Part shown: positions 1 through 9,700 of the stretch, in pieces
Position numbering within the stretch: the first letter of the stretch is position 1
Layout: every line of letters starts with the position of its first letter
Assembly: GCA_946803715.1 (NCBI GenBank)
Contig: CAMPET010000202.1
Location: forward strand, 36,375-48,733
Length of the DNA: 12,359 nucleotides
From: Beroe ovata
Taxonomy: Eukaryota; Ctenophora; Nuda; Beroida; Beroidae
Direction: 5' to 3'
Program-made: the position numbers and the translations under genes
Notes under the pieces: model-generated
Seen by the model: the letters and a program-made list of their open reading frames with translations, nothing else
Told to the model about the DNA's origin: nothing
Database searches by the model: none

Positions 1-37
1 GGGGGGGTGGGTGGGTGTGGGTGGGTGTGGATTGGTG
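1..37. repeat. G-rich simple repeat at window start
   Basis: Irregular GGGTGGGTGT repeat on the + strand with more than four runs of three or more G, so it could form a G-quadruplex. It coincides with the sequence end, typical of an assembly broken in a repeat. Confidence 0.85.
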
Positions 38-785
38 TGTGAGGGGATTTCAGTCTCACAAAAGACCCCACACGGCTCACGGTATCGAAAACTCGCTCAG
101 TCATGCATCAATCTGCACTACAGCTATGAACTATAAAGTCTATGAACTATGAAGTCTATGCCATGATGTATGTGATTCAAAAGTTCATACGATATAATGA
201 TCCAGAGTACCGACTTAGCATAATGATATCTAGTTCATATAAGATTGTCTTAGTATAGTTACTATCTATCGACAACGAGGGGCCGCTCTGTCGCGCTAGT
301 TATCTTGATGCAGCTGATCGATTACTATAATTTGTGATAGCATTAGGTAACTACACTACAACTACATTACACTAGTTGTGATAATTTTGGATCGATTCAT
401 GATACTCCCACAAAGTCCATTGTCCATCGTGATTTAATTCGTGTAACTTTCTAAGTTCAATTCGAACTACCAAAGTACTAATATGCATTATGCACTATGC
501 AGGGCACAGCAAGTATTATAGTCAAAGCTGTCGAAATTTTGACAGTTTGTCATCATGAACAACTCTACAGAATGAACTCCTCGACTAAAATATCTAGATT
601 GCAGAGTAGCATGCTGTCAAAACAGCAGGGTACAGGATTAACTGTTGCATCACCACTCCTATTATGCAGCCAAGGGTGATTGTAAAATGAAATGACATCA
701 TATTTTGTGACAAATAAACAAAATATATTCAGATTATTGTGTAACTGCAGATTGCAAGTGAAAATGGAACCGTTTAGTTCCTCAG
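38..785. other. No supported gene
   Basis: AT-rich sequence with a partial direct repeat (CTATGAACTATAAAGT / CTATGAACTATGAAGT at about 125-156). Short ORFs here lack any recognisable motif or splice context. Confidence 0.5.
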
Positions 786-878
786 AGACACACACACACA
801 GACACACAAACACGCACACAGTACACACACACATACACACACACAAACCCACACACACACACAAACACACACACACAG
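786..878. repeat. CA microsatellite (interrupted)
   Basis: About 90 bp of CACACA with GACACA, AACACG and TACACA interruptions. It generates spurious ORFs rich in His/Thr on + and Cys/Val on -. Confidence 0.95.
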
Positions 879-1009
879 AGTACAGACACAGCTTGTGCGT
901 TGCGTAACATCCCTGTACACAAATATCCATAGTGAAAAGGTGTGTTACATAGTTACTATCTGATCACGAGTCAAAAACTCATTCACACGTGAACGATAGG
1001 GAAAATGCT

Positions 1010-1080
1010 CCAATCAGTTATCATTATCCAATCAGTTATCATTATCCAATCAGTAATCATTATTCAGTCAGTTATCATGA
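1010..1080. repeat. 18-bp tandem repeat carrying CCAAT boxes
   Basis: Unit CCAATCAGTTATCATTAT at 1010-1027 and 1028-1045 is identical; 1046-1063 differs by one base; a fourth degenerate copy follows. Each unit has a CCAATCAG box and a TTATC (GATA on the other strand). Confidence 0.92.
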
Positions 1081-3025
1081 ATTCCTGTGATGTTTACCGT
1101 TGAAGTTACCCATCTGAAGTATTTGCATTTCCTTAGCAACTGCAGGAAACACTCTCTTCAATAGACGGAATATAACAACTCTCGGTAAAAAGCATGAACA
1201 CGGACAACAACAACAACAACTCCATCACTCGTAATAACAAGGGGGGACAAATGTAGAGAGTGGGGGAAGCAAGAGGGGGGAATTTCGTGGGGAAATTGGT
1301 CACAAGTCGCGGGGTAACAGCGTGATCAAGGTAGGGGAGCACATCGCTATATTAACATGGGATAGCGCTAGAATATGCGATAATTAGACACATATAGCAT
1401 GCTCCTATAAAACTTGATACTTTGGATCCAAAAAAGGAAAAAATTGTCAAATACCTATGGATAATGGTAATTTGGAATTAATGTCAAAACAAGCGAGATG
1501 GTACAATACAATTTTGGGGGAATCATAAAGAGGGATATATTATGTAGGATACTCAACAATGCTCACTTATCCCTGGTGAAAGAGAGAGAGAGATGGATTG
1601 GGAAGGAGGGATATTTTGGTATTGTATTGTTTCTCATTACCAGGTTGTGTGACGTCACAGCGGGTGGGATCATTGCTCGGGGAGAAAGAGGAGGGGGAAT
1701 CTAGCTTCCCAACATCTTATCCTTAGGATATAACGAGCCTGGAAAAAGTCCAAACGGGAAAAAAGAATGATAAATATGTTGAGGGCAACTTACACGGCAC
1801 GTTTTACTGATAATGATGTAACCGGACAAATCTATGGTGCGATTATTTGAGTAGGTACTTTCATCCTAACAACCTCATGAAATACTGAATAGCTTATGAA
1901 ATAAGTAGAAAATTGAAAAAAGGTGCCCGTCATATATTGACATTCCAACGAGGCTCGTTTTCAAGCAATCTCATGATATACTTTTAATGAAAAACCTAAT
2001 ATTTCCGCAGAAGAACCTAGTTTACAACTCGTAACAATTAATCAGTGCTTGGGGTGGGGGGCCATATCACGTGATTGAGGTGGCGGAATAATAGAACAAA
2101 AGTGTAAGTGGTAACAGGTTTATCCTACTACCTAATAACTTCGGTTGACATTTATGCCGAAAAAGTGGAATTCTAAAAGCACTATGTAACACAATCTCAA
2201 TCTGGTGATCGGTAGGATTTATAAATACTAACATTGACCAGATACAAGTCAAGTATAATAAGAAATGTTGCCAAAACTTCCACACAACTCATGCTTGCAG
2301 TTCATCAACTTATTAACATTACTCCCAAATTACTATTCCTGACCCAGCCCTGCATATTATGGAAGATATAGGCTAATACTTTAGGATAATGTTACCAGTA
2401 GTAGCTGCAGTTATTATATTTATAGGAACAAGGATTCACTGATCCAGGGTACTATCATGGCCATGGTTACAAGAATCATGTAATGGAAGTAGTTAGTGAC
2501 GTCAGAGTGCTTCGCAACCTGGTCAACTGGTTTTGTTAGACCAAGCTACTGATAATTACTACATTCATCCACAGTTAACTGGTTACAGCAATCCTCTCCA
2601 TAACCTGGTAGGTACAGAGACAAAAAGCAGAAGGACTTCGCAACGCTCTAGATTAGGGCCATTAGTGAGGTACTCATCAATAATAATAGGGGAAATAGGT
2701 ACTCCACGAAGAACTCGATTAATTTTGAACATACCAAAATTTTGCAATTATTTCTACATGTCTATTTTAGGCACTAAAATATAGAAATTGCAGTTAATGT
2801 AGCTTTCATTACAGTTTACTGTATAAGGCAAGGTAAAGCTGTTTTGATGGTTAAGTATTCAGATGAACAAATAAAAGTCGCCATTTGATGGAAGGCGATT
2901 ACAAGCAAAATTGAAAATATCAAAGCGGTTCACTTCCTTGGGAGATTTAAACTGTTTAACAGAGTTCGGAACATTAAAATTAAAATTTGGGGAGAGGCAA
3001 TAAATAGATCATACAGTCATACCCC
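1081..3025. other. No supported gene
   Basis: AT-rich with patches of purine-rich sequence (1235-1345, 1582-1700). It includes two exact TGACGTCA octamers at 1650-1657 and 2497-2504. ORFs of 60-83 codons on both strands have no recognisable motifs. If the STIM-like gene continues, this may be part of a long intron. Confidence 0.45.
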
Positions 3026-3056
3026 GTTTCTATTTCAAAGTCTTTGAAACAGAAAC
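3026..3056. repeat. Near-perfect 31-bp palindrome
   Basis: GTTTCTATTTCAAAG (3026-3040), one T, then CTTTGAAACAGAAAC (3042-3056), whose reverse complement differs from the left arm at one base. It can form a hairpin with a minimal loop. Confidence 0.85.
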
Positions 3057-4610
3057 TATTTTCATAAAAACGTCACAAACATTCCGAACGTATTTTACGA
3101 ACAGGCGTCAGGCATCATTGTATTCACCCAAAACTATAAGACTCGTACGTGAACCTCAACCGGAATATGCGATATTTACAATTGACTATCGTTGAGTGTA
3201 ATGGAGTGATCGAGGGTAAAGCATAGAATCAACATCATTGCTGTCTTGAATAAGATAATTAAAGTAGACGATTATGTGATTAAATAGGAGCTATTAACCT
3301 ATTTATAGAGCAGTTATGTATTCATCTTAAAGACTCTTGGCTGTATGATAACAGCTCTGTTTGTTTGTATCCAGGATAAATATTGATGTGTACCGTTGTC
3401 AGAGAATTACTACAGTGGATGGTACTGGCAGAGAGAACAATTCTGCGGTTCTTGTGACTTTTCATCAGAAGTAGTCAGAAGGAGCCATGGCACACAACCC
3501 ATGTTTGATGGGGAAGTTACCGCCTATACTGGATCACTAGCGTTCAGCTTTGGCTCATAGATCACAATATGGTGGAGAAGATCGAAAGTTGGCAGTCATT
3601 CCAGTTACAAATTTGTGACAGCCTGCTCATATCATCACTAAGAACGACAAGGGAAAATGGGCTAGAGCAGCTCAGTTAGATGTAAAGTTTTCCTAGGAAG
3701 GTTTTTGGTACTGCACAAATCACAACTAGTAATTATGAAAAGATGAAAGGCACATCATTCAGAGCTATACTAGTATAGGCATATATTATGCAACATAGGT
3801 CAATACACATACAGGTCTTGATTTATACGCTTGTTAAGAAAAAAGAACATCCAAGGAGGAAATCAGGCATAATCCCTTCCATGAGCTTCATAATGTATTA
3901 AATACAACGACTTGGGAGCAGCAATAGATCAAAAAGAAGTAGAGCAATTCTGTTAGCAGATGCTAATCGGATGATTTAGCATCATCAGACCAGTTATTAT
4001 CAATTCAATTTTGCAATTAGATGCATATTAACTGGTGAATTATGAGAAATCTGTCTGTGCCAATGAATTTCTTGACCTAATCAAGCATAAAGCCAGTGAA
4101 TTATTGCTCTCACACAACGGGACAATGACAGTTGTCTTCATCTGCTATCAGCAGATTCTTTATAATACCTACACTAATTCATCATAAAGATTTCCCCTAT
4201 GACATTATGAATATCAGAAGAGTCCGTATAGGTAAAACAAAAAATGTCTACATATTATTCTTTTTCCAACAAATTTTGCTGGAACGCACTCTAAGCAACC
4301 ATGGTCCATTTTTTGAAACTAACCTCGGTTCTTGGACATCATGATGTGATTCTAGCTTTACTCATTTGCCCTTAAGTTTTGTATGCTTCATAAGTTGTGT
4401 TATTGAACTTAACACTGTCAAGTGTTATCCTTGTTTAGGTAATAGGCAAGATTTATCTATTTTAAAGTCCACTCCTAAACAGAATCATCAGTCTACATTC
4501 TAATCAAGCATTTGTAACATATAATTAATTTAAGCAATTCTCAGTAGACCAATCAAAAGTTCATTCATGGAACTATGTGGTTGCCTCCTATGGAATATGC
4601 AATTACTTAC
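3057..4610. other. No supported gene; probable long intron or intergenic DNA
   Basis: Searched on the minus strand for the SAM, transmembrane and SOAR parts of the STIM-like gene and none were recognised. On the + strand, 3373-3693 and 4038-4184 read like eroded coding sequence with scattered stops, but match no family I can name. Confidence 0.4.
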
Positions 4611-4734
4611 CTTGACTACTCAGCCAGTTCTTCTGTAAATCAAGAACAGATATAGAGTTGTCACCCTTGTGTAAAGAAAGCTGTCTTTGGTCTTCCTGCT
4701 CATCATCATTTATGCTGAGGTCTTCTCTAATGAA
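4611..4734 (-). CDS. STIM: STIM-like gene, hidden EF-hand and pre-SAM exon
   Basis: Acceptor TGAATTTTCAG-like sequence (TTTCAG at 4740-4735) and donor CAAG/GTAAGT. Encodes FIREDLSINDDEQEDQRQLS and HKGDNSISVLDLQKNWLSSQ. In STIM the second, non-calcium-binding EF-hand packs against SAM; the ISVLDL-W order fits it. The exon exits in phase 1, so the next exon must start with two bases completing a G-- codon. Confidence 0.85.
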
Positions 4735-4972
4735 CTGAAAATTATATATGCAGACATATCACATAGAGTATCATATGCAGAGATACTAATGGATTGTATG
4801 CTTAATTAAACACATGAACTTACATCTTCACTCTCTAGGCTATCAACAGCACCATTCTGATCATCATCCAAAACTTTATGAATCTCAGCAATTGCATCCA
4901 AGCTGCTCTTCACATTAAGAGTATCAAGACTTGCTATCTTAGTGTCCAATTCTTGCTTCACATTAGAGACCA
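4611..4972 (-). CDS. STIM: STIM-like ER calcium sensor, partial: EF-hand exons
   Basis: Two exons, 4972-4824 (49 codons after 2 leading bases) and 4734-4611 (41 codons plus 1 base), joined in phase 0 at GAT/GTAAGT...TTTCAG. The first carries AIAEIHKVLDDDQNGAVDSL then ESED, the same layout as the STIM canonical EF-hand, with loop ligands D1, D3, N5, D9 and E12 present and Ala at position 7. The second begins FIREDLSIND, the STIM F-REDL motif, followed by an acidic hidden-EF region and NSISVLDLQKNWLSSQ, matching the ISVEDLWKAWKSS-type helix just before the SAM domain. It ends at a perfect donor, CAAG/GTAAGT. STIM proteins sit in the ER membrane, sense luminal calcium and open Orai channels. The signal peptide, SAM, transmembrane and SOAR parts are not seen here, so function of this copy is unproven. 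Confidence 0.82.
4824..4972 (-). CDS. STIM: STIM-like gene, canonical EF-hand exon
   Basis: Acceptor TTTATAATTTCAG, phase 1 entry, phase 0 exit. It encodes a Lys/Asp/Leu-rich lead-in (NVKQELDTKIASLDTL) with amphipathic spacing, then the EF-hand helix-loop-helix. The loop DDDQNGAVDSLE is a complete 12-residue calcium loop. Confidence 0.85.
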
Positions 4973-5291
4973 CTGAAATTATAAAACTTCTTTGACACAA
5001 ACAGGGCACACATCAATCCATGATTCTTTATTGTCACTGTTTGTAAAAGCTTCAGATTTTGCAATATATTACCTGATTCATAAAGGAAAAGGAGTTTTAA
5101 TATGCAGGAAAACAGGAGGGAAAATCTCTGCATATCTCCACATTGAGATAAGATGTCACTACATTTTCTATTTCTGATAAATGCTTTATAAGCAAATTCA
5201 ACAGGAAAGAATGATCTTCAATACACCAAGCAATGGAAAATTCAAACCCAATGAGTTTCCTTACTGTTTGAAGGTCTGATGTACATTCAAC

Positions 5292-5370
5292 CTTTTTCTG
5301 CATGAGTGTCACTCGTGCGGAAACTGCTTAAATGTAAGTTAAACAGCTCGGAAACATTTGCTACTTGCAT
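5292..5370 (-). CDS. Possible first coding exon of the STIM-like gene (tentative)
   Basis: A frame opens at an ATG (MQVANVSELFNLHLSSFRTS, then DTHAEK) and ends with AAAG/GTTGAA in phase 1, which matches the entry phase of the EF-hand exon and would give EK-V-VSNV. Against it: no clear signal peptide, which STIM needs, and the donor is not strong. The true first exon may instead lie in or beyond the CpG-rich patch at 5790-6120. Confidence 0.22.
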
Positions 5371-5691
5371 TACAATAATTTGTAATGTCTTTGCAAATAC
5401 ATTGCAGCAAGAAAATTAGTTTCTTAAGATGAATGATGAACTGCCAACCCACTGAGTAGAATAGGGGCAGGCAAGGTGTGCACATGATGAACACAATACA
5501 TCATCCATATGATTCAGTGAATCAGTCAATCAGTGATAAGTAGAAGTTAATGAGCCTCAAAGGTACCACACATCCATATATTATTGTTTTAAAATTTTCA
5601 TTTTTAAGCCTATTATCTTATTCATTGACTTGAATTTTCACAATCCGTGAAATTTATTGTGATGTAGTAGCTAGCTAGTAATGTGTTGATC
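5371..5691. other. No supported gene
   Basis: AT-rich sequence upstream of the STIM-like exons. Short repeats of AATCAGT occur near 5519-5535. An undetected first exon or 5' UTR of the STIM-like gene could lie here; no convincing signal peptide frame was found. Confidence 0.4.
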
Positions 5692-5981
5692 GATGATAGA
5701 CCCTGTCGAGAATTTTGCTCTGCGCGAACCTGTTCTTGGATCGCTTGCCAAATAATTACAAAAGTACAATGGCTATGATGTATGATGCTGCATCAGAAAT
5801 CAACGCGAGCGGCGCGCGCAAGAAACATGGCGGACAGATAACATCCGGCAAGCGCGAACGACGAACGTGCACCTGGGTATAAATTGTCTGGCGATGCTAG
5901 ACCGCTGATGCAGATGCAAGCCGCGAGAATAAGTTTGCGCCGCGCGCGCGCAAAACGAAATTCTCGACAGGGTCTATCATC
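5692..5981. mobile_element. Foldback/MITE-like element with 24-bp terminal inverted repeats
   Basis: The left end at 5692-5715 (GATGATAGACCCTGTCGAGA...) is perfectly repeated in inverted orientation at 5958-5981, about 290 bp end to end. Beyond this core the arms stay similar for some 15 more bases inward (TGCGCG). The interior is CpG-rich and codes for no transposase. A target-site duplication is not clear because GATCGA/TCGATC flanks are themselves palindromic. This resembles a non-autonomous DNA transposon; the family is not identified. Confidence 0.65.
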
Positions 5982-6120
5982 GCGATCGACAAGGGTATAA
6001 ACTAAATTTTGACCTTTGGACAAAGCTGGCGCGCAAGTTAGACATGGACAGTGGACACATAAAATCCGGCAAAATTGACACATCTGATAATTATAATGCG
6101 CGCCGCGACAAAAAGGAGAG
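5790..6120. promoter_or_regulatory. CpG-rich patch, possible promoter of the STIM-like gene
   Basis: GC- and CpG-dense sequence (runs of GCGCGC, 5800-5820 and 5938-5951) in otherwise AT-rich surroundings. It lies between the 3' end of the BTB-BACK gene and the first STIM-like exons, where a minus-strand promoter would be expected. The left half belongs to the foldback element, so the base composition may reflect the element rather than a promoter. Confidence 0.35.
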
Positions 6121-6560
6121 CACATACTGCAATTTCAATTCAAAAGTCTACAAGAGGAAATGTAAAATGATAAATAAATAAATTGGTAAAATCAATCATA
6201 ATAATATTTGATGAACTCTACACAAACCAATTGGTATGTCTTGACAATATAAATAGCCTATTATATAAAACGTGTCACAGAATGATATATGCCAGACATT
6301 GATAAAGCTTTGATACCAAAAGGGTTTGATACCAAAAGGAAGTTCCAACAGTAACCAGTGGTTTTTCTTAAATCACCTATAATAGGCTGAAGTAAGAATA
6401 TATCGGAATATGATTCGTGGAATTAAAAGTAAAGTCTGATGTCCATAATATCGTCTGCTTCATCATCATTCTAAGTATCTATAAAATGATTTAGTGATTT
6501 TACTCATAAATAGTTTCCATACAGCATAAATTGCTTGATCTCAACAAATAAAAAGCCAGG
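5982..6560. other. Intergenic: 3' flank of BTB-BACK gene
   Basis: AT-rich beyond the CpG patch. It contains a two-copy 16-bp direct repeat (TTTGATACCAAAAGG at 6309-6323 and 6325-6339). No AATAAA or ATTAAA polyadenylation hexamer for the minus-strand gene was seen here. Confidence 0.5.
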
Positions 6561-6756
6561 CTATGAAATGAAAGGTGAGAACATAATAGTTCCATGATGA
6601 GTCTGGTAAGATCTGAGGTACAAAGTGGTCAACAACAACAAGAGAGCCTCGTCAATTCCAGTGCAGTCTTCAACCATATTACAGCCATTTGTTATTGAAA
6701 AGTCTTTCATTTGGACAAATGATTTATCTTCTAGTATCCCCCAATAGCAGGTTGGG
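6561..6756 (-). CDS. BTB-BACK gene, exon 10 (C-terminus, stop TAG)
   Basis: 64 codons and a TAG stop after a leading C that completes an AGC serine codon from exon 9. It begins PTCYWGILEDKSFVQMKDFS, has three further Cys/acidic positions (NGCNMVEDCTG), then a leucine-rich helix (DEALLLLLTTLYLRSY) and ends MFSPFIS. The acceptor is TTGATCATTGACAG. It is called terminal because no convincing donor follows before the stop. Confidence 0.7.
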
Positions 6757-9700
6757 CTGTCAATGATCAATTGGGTACATCTTTATATTTTCCCAGTATC
6801 TGATGACCTAACCGACAACAATAACTGACAGCAATGCCTCAACAAAATGATCTTGACAAATGACCTCATCTTAAGAAGATTCACCTGACAACAATGACAC
6901 CCAGAGCAAGTGTTCCATTGGCTTGTTTGATGAGCATGTCAAAGTTAGTCCGATGCCACCCACCTGAATTCCACCACCGGAATAGGGCGAGGGGTTGTCT
7001 GGTCGAGGGAGAGAGGCAGTAGCAGTAGAATAGCGTGTCTTTCCCTCCCCCTCCTCCACTCGAACTCCCGCCCCTGAAATTATAACATTGAGTACCTAAT
7101 TAGAGTACATAATTAGAGTACCTAATTAGAGTACCTGATTAGAGTGCCTAATTAGAGTACCTAATAAGAGTACATCATTTCAGTACCTAATTTACTGGGA
7201 ATTATTGTATTTGAGTACTGAGTATTTCTCTGGAAAATCGCTGTTCCATTGCCAATTATTGTCGCGATATGAGCCATGGCCAATCAAAACTAAATGAATA
7301 CTCACGAATCTGGTTTCTCTGTTGTGACTTTATTTCTGAAAACAGGTCATGTATTGAAATGAAGTGTTGGAAAACATCAATGATGATGAACGGATTCTCT
7401 TCTATCACAGTCAAACATCCACATGTGCATAAACTCATCCACTCACTGTACTCACACATCATTGTCGTTGCAGTTTTCCTCGTTGACAGTGCTGTTATTG
7501 TGATTATCCGAACTATTGGGCGTGTCCACGGCACTACTGCTAACACTGCTCGGCGAAGTGGTCACCTCGTTCCGATGATCCTCATTTCCCGCTACCTCGT
7601 TAGTTATCTCCTCATTCCCGTGGTGGTCTTTGTTACTCGGCTCGCCCGACGTAGCGAGCGGTTGTTCGGCACGCGGCGCCGCCGGCGGAGCGGCGTTGTT
7701 TTCCGGCAGGGCACAGTTCAGCGGCTGACGGGTACATTCGGTGACGGCGGGAACCTGGCGGGAACGATGGAGTTCGAGCCCAGGAAGAAATGGGGCGTGG
7801 GGGTAATGGTGACTGTTGGGGTTAGGCGAGTAGGAGATATTGGGTTGTGAACGGGGATGGAGTGGTTGTGGTCGGGACCCCGAGCCAGGGAAGATATGGA
7901 ATTTTGCTGGGGGTAACGGGGAGTCCCCATAGGTAGACTATTTGGTTGTCGTTATAATGAGCGTCATAATGAGTGAATAGGATGAAGTGTGAGGTTGATT
8001 GCAAATTAATCACACTGTGACCATGAGTTATTTACCTTCCAGCATATTCATCCTAAGAAAGAGAGAATAGCATAGACATCCGTATTTTTCTGGCCTTAGT
8101 CCATTATATTATCACCTCATTAAACTATCATCGAGCTCATTATGAAGCAATTATTCATGTGTGTAAGTGTGTGCGCGTGTGTGTACAGACGCTGGAATGG
8201 ACACTTACATCTAAAGTCTCCTCGTCTAGATTACTGAGTATCGTAGTTGATATCTTAGTCCGGGCCCTACTTCCCCCACTGCTATCACTCCTTGACGAAC
8301 TGGACCGTTTGGGGAGGTTCACAGATATCGTAACACGCTCATCAACGTCGATACAAAGAGTGAAGTGCGACATTGGGAATGTTTTCCTGAACCTGAGGGA
8401 GATAAAGTCTCAGAAAAATATTCAATCCATTCGCGATATGATGAACTGAAAATGGGGTACAGTGAATTTATGATTTCGGAATGAACTGCTGGACTAACTT
8501 GTCTTTAGACAAGAAATCATCAGATATCTGAATAACGGCTTCCTTGTAAGTTGCTGGATCGGTCCTAAAGTACCGGTAAGTTCTTGGTGTCTTGAATCTG
8601 GGGAAGGAGTCATAATCAATTAGGTACTAATTAGTGAAAGTCATTTATTAATAATACGAGTTAGTGAATGTCATGAAATAATGAATATCTCATTTCGGTA
8701 CGTGACACACTCTCATCACACGCGGACAGAAATAGTAACAGATAGTTATATCCGGGTAATCATTATCTCCGGAAACATAGACTAACGATCCCTTATGTTC
8801 GATTTCTGAACCGGTATTCACTGTACCAAAAATAACTTAGATCTGCAGTGCGAGACAAACACAGAATTGAGGAAATGACTTTGTGTAAATTGTCTTTGTA
8901 CGGTTTTTGCAGTATGTTTAATCACAATAACCCCTCTGGAGTTTTAGTTCAATTAAATGCCGAGGGATAATCTGGTTCTCATTATAACAATACCAGGGCT
9001 CACCTAGCCATGGCGCCGGGTGAAGGTTTCCTGAAGTCGTCTGCGTTAAACACAGGGCAGGAGATTTCTGATTCTGAGAGGTATGCTCCCAGGGGAGGGT
9101 CCACTTTCATCACGTACGGGAGAGCGAAGAGAGCGTAGAAATTAGCTGGTAGAAAACCGTACCTGTGTTGTGATGACGTCATCGTGTGGCCCATTTGGGT
9201 CATTGTTTTGTTCATTTCGCTTTGTTCATTTTGGGGCATTTCTGCTCTTCGGGTGTATGAAGACCTAGTCGCAGATAGTAATTTGAAGTTCAGTGTTATA
9301 CCTGACAAGTGTGAGGGGAGATGTGACTTCGCGCTGGCCCGCCTCAATCCAACACATCACATACTGGAACACCTCTATCTCATCCTCAACACACAGCCTG
9401 GGACCGGGAGTGAGATGGTGAGGTAGAGTGAGATGGTGAGAGGCTGGGGGTGAGGGAGACTTGGTGTGAGGGAGTGAGGCTGTGTGTGGGTGAGGCTAGA
9501 TGTGGGAGTGAAGGCGGGTGTGAGGGTGATGCAGGGTACGGGAGGCAGGTTGGGTTTGAGGGTGACGCTGGGTGAGGGAGGGAGGCTGGGTGTGGGAATG
9601 AGTGTGAGTGAGGCGGGAGTGAGTGAGGCTAGGTTAGGGAGGCTGGGTGTGAGTGATCAGTGAGGCTAGGTGAGGGAAGCTGGGTGTGGGAATGACTGTG

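Noticed and set aside
565-930. 121-codon minus ORF and 71-codon plus ORF over the CA repeat
   Set aside because: The Cys/Val and His/Thr runs are direct translation of the CA microsatellite.
2533-2784. 83-codon + ORF
   Set aside because: No motif, AT-rich codon use typical of chance, no neighbours supporting a gene.
3373-3693. Coding-like + frame (for example VYRCQRITTVDGTGREN and KNDKGKWARAAQLDV)
   Set aside because: At least three in-frame stops and no family match; may be an eroded element but cannot be supported.
4038-4184. 49-codon open + frame without ATG (SVCANEFLDLIKHKASELLL...)
   Set aside because: Composition looks protein-like and could be a relic, but it is short, has no splice context and no recognised motif.
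5793-6125. 110-codon minus ORF in the CpG-rich patch
   Set aside because: High GC removes stop codons; there is no domain and it crosses the end of the foldback element. Parts could still be 5' UTR of the STIM-like gene.
7269-7850. 193-codon ORF on the + strand, the longest in the window
   Set aside because: It lies antisense to exon 8 of the BTB-BACK gene. Its Arg-rich content mirrors the Pro/Ser/Ala codons of the real frame, and it has no recognisable domain.
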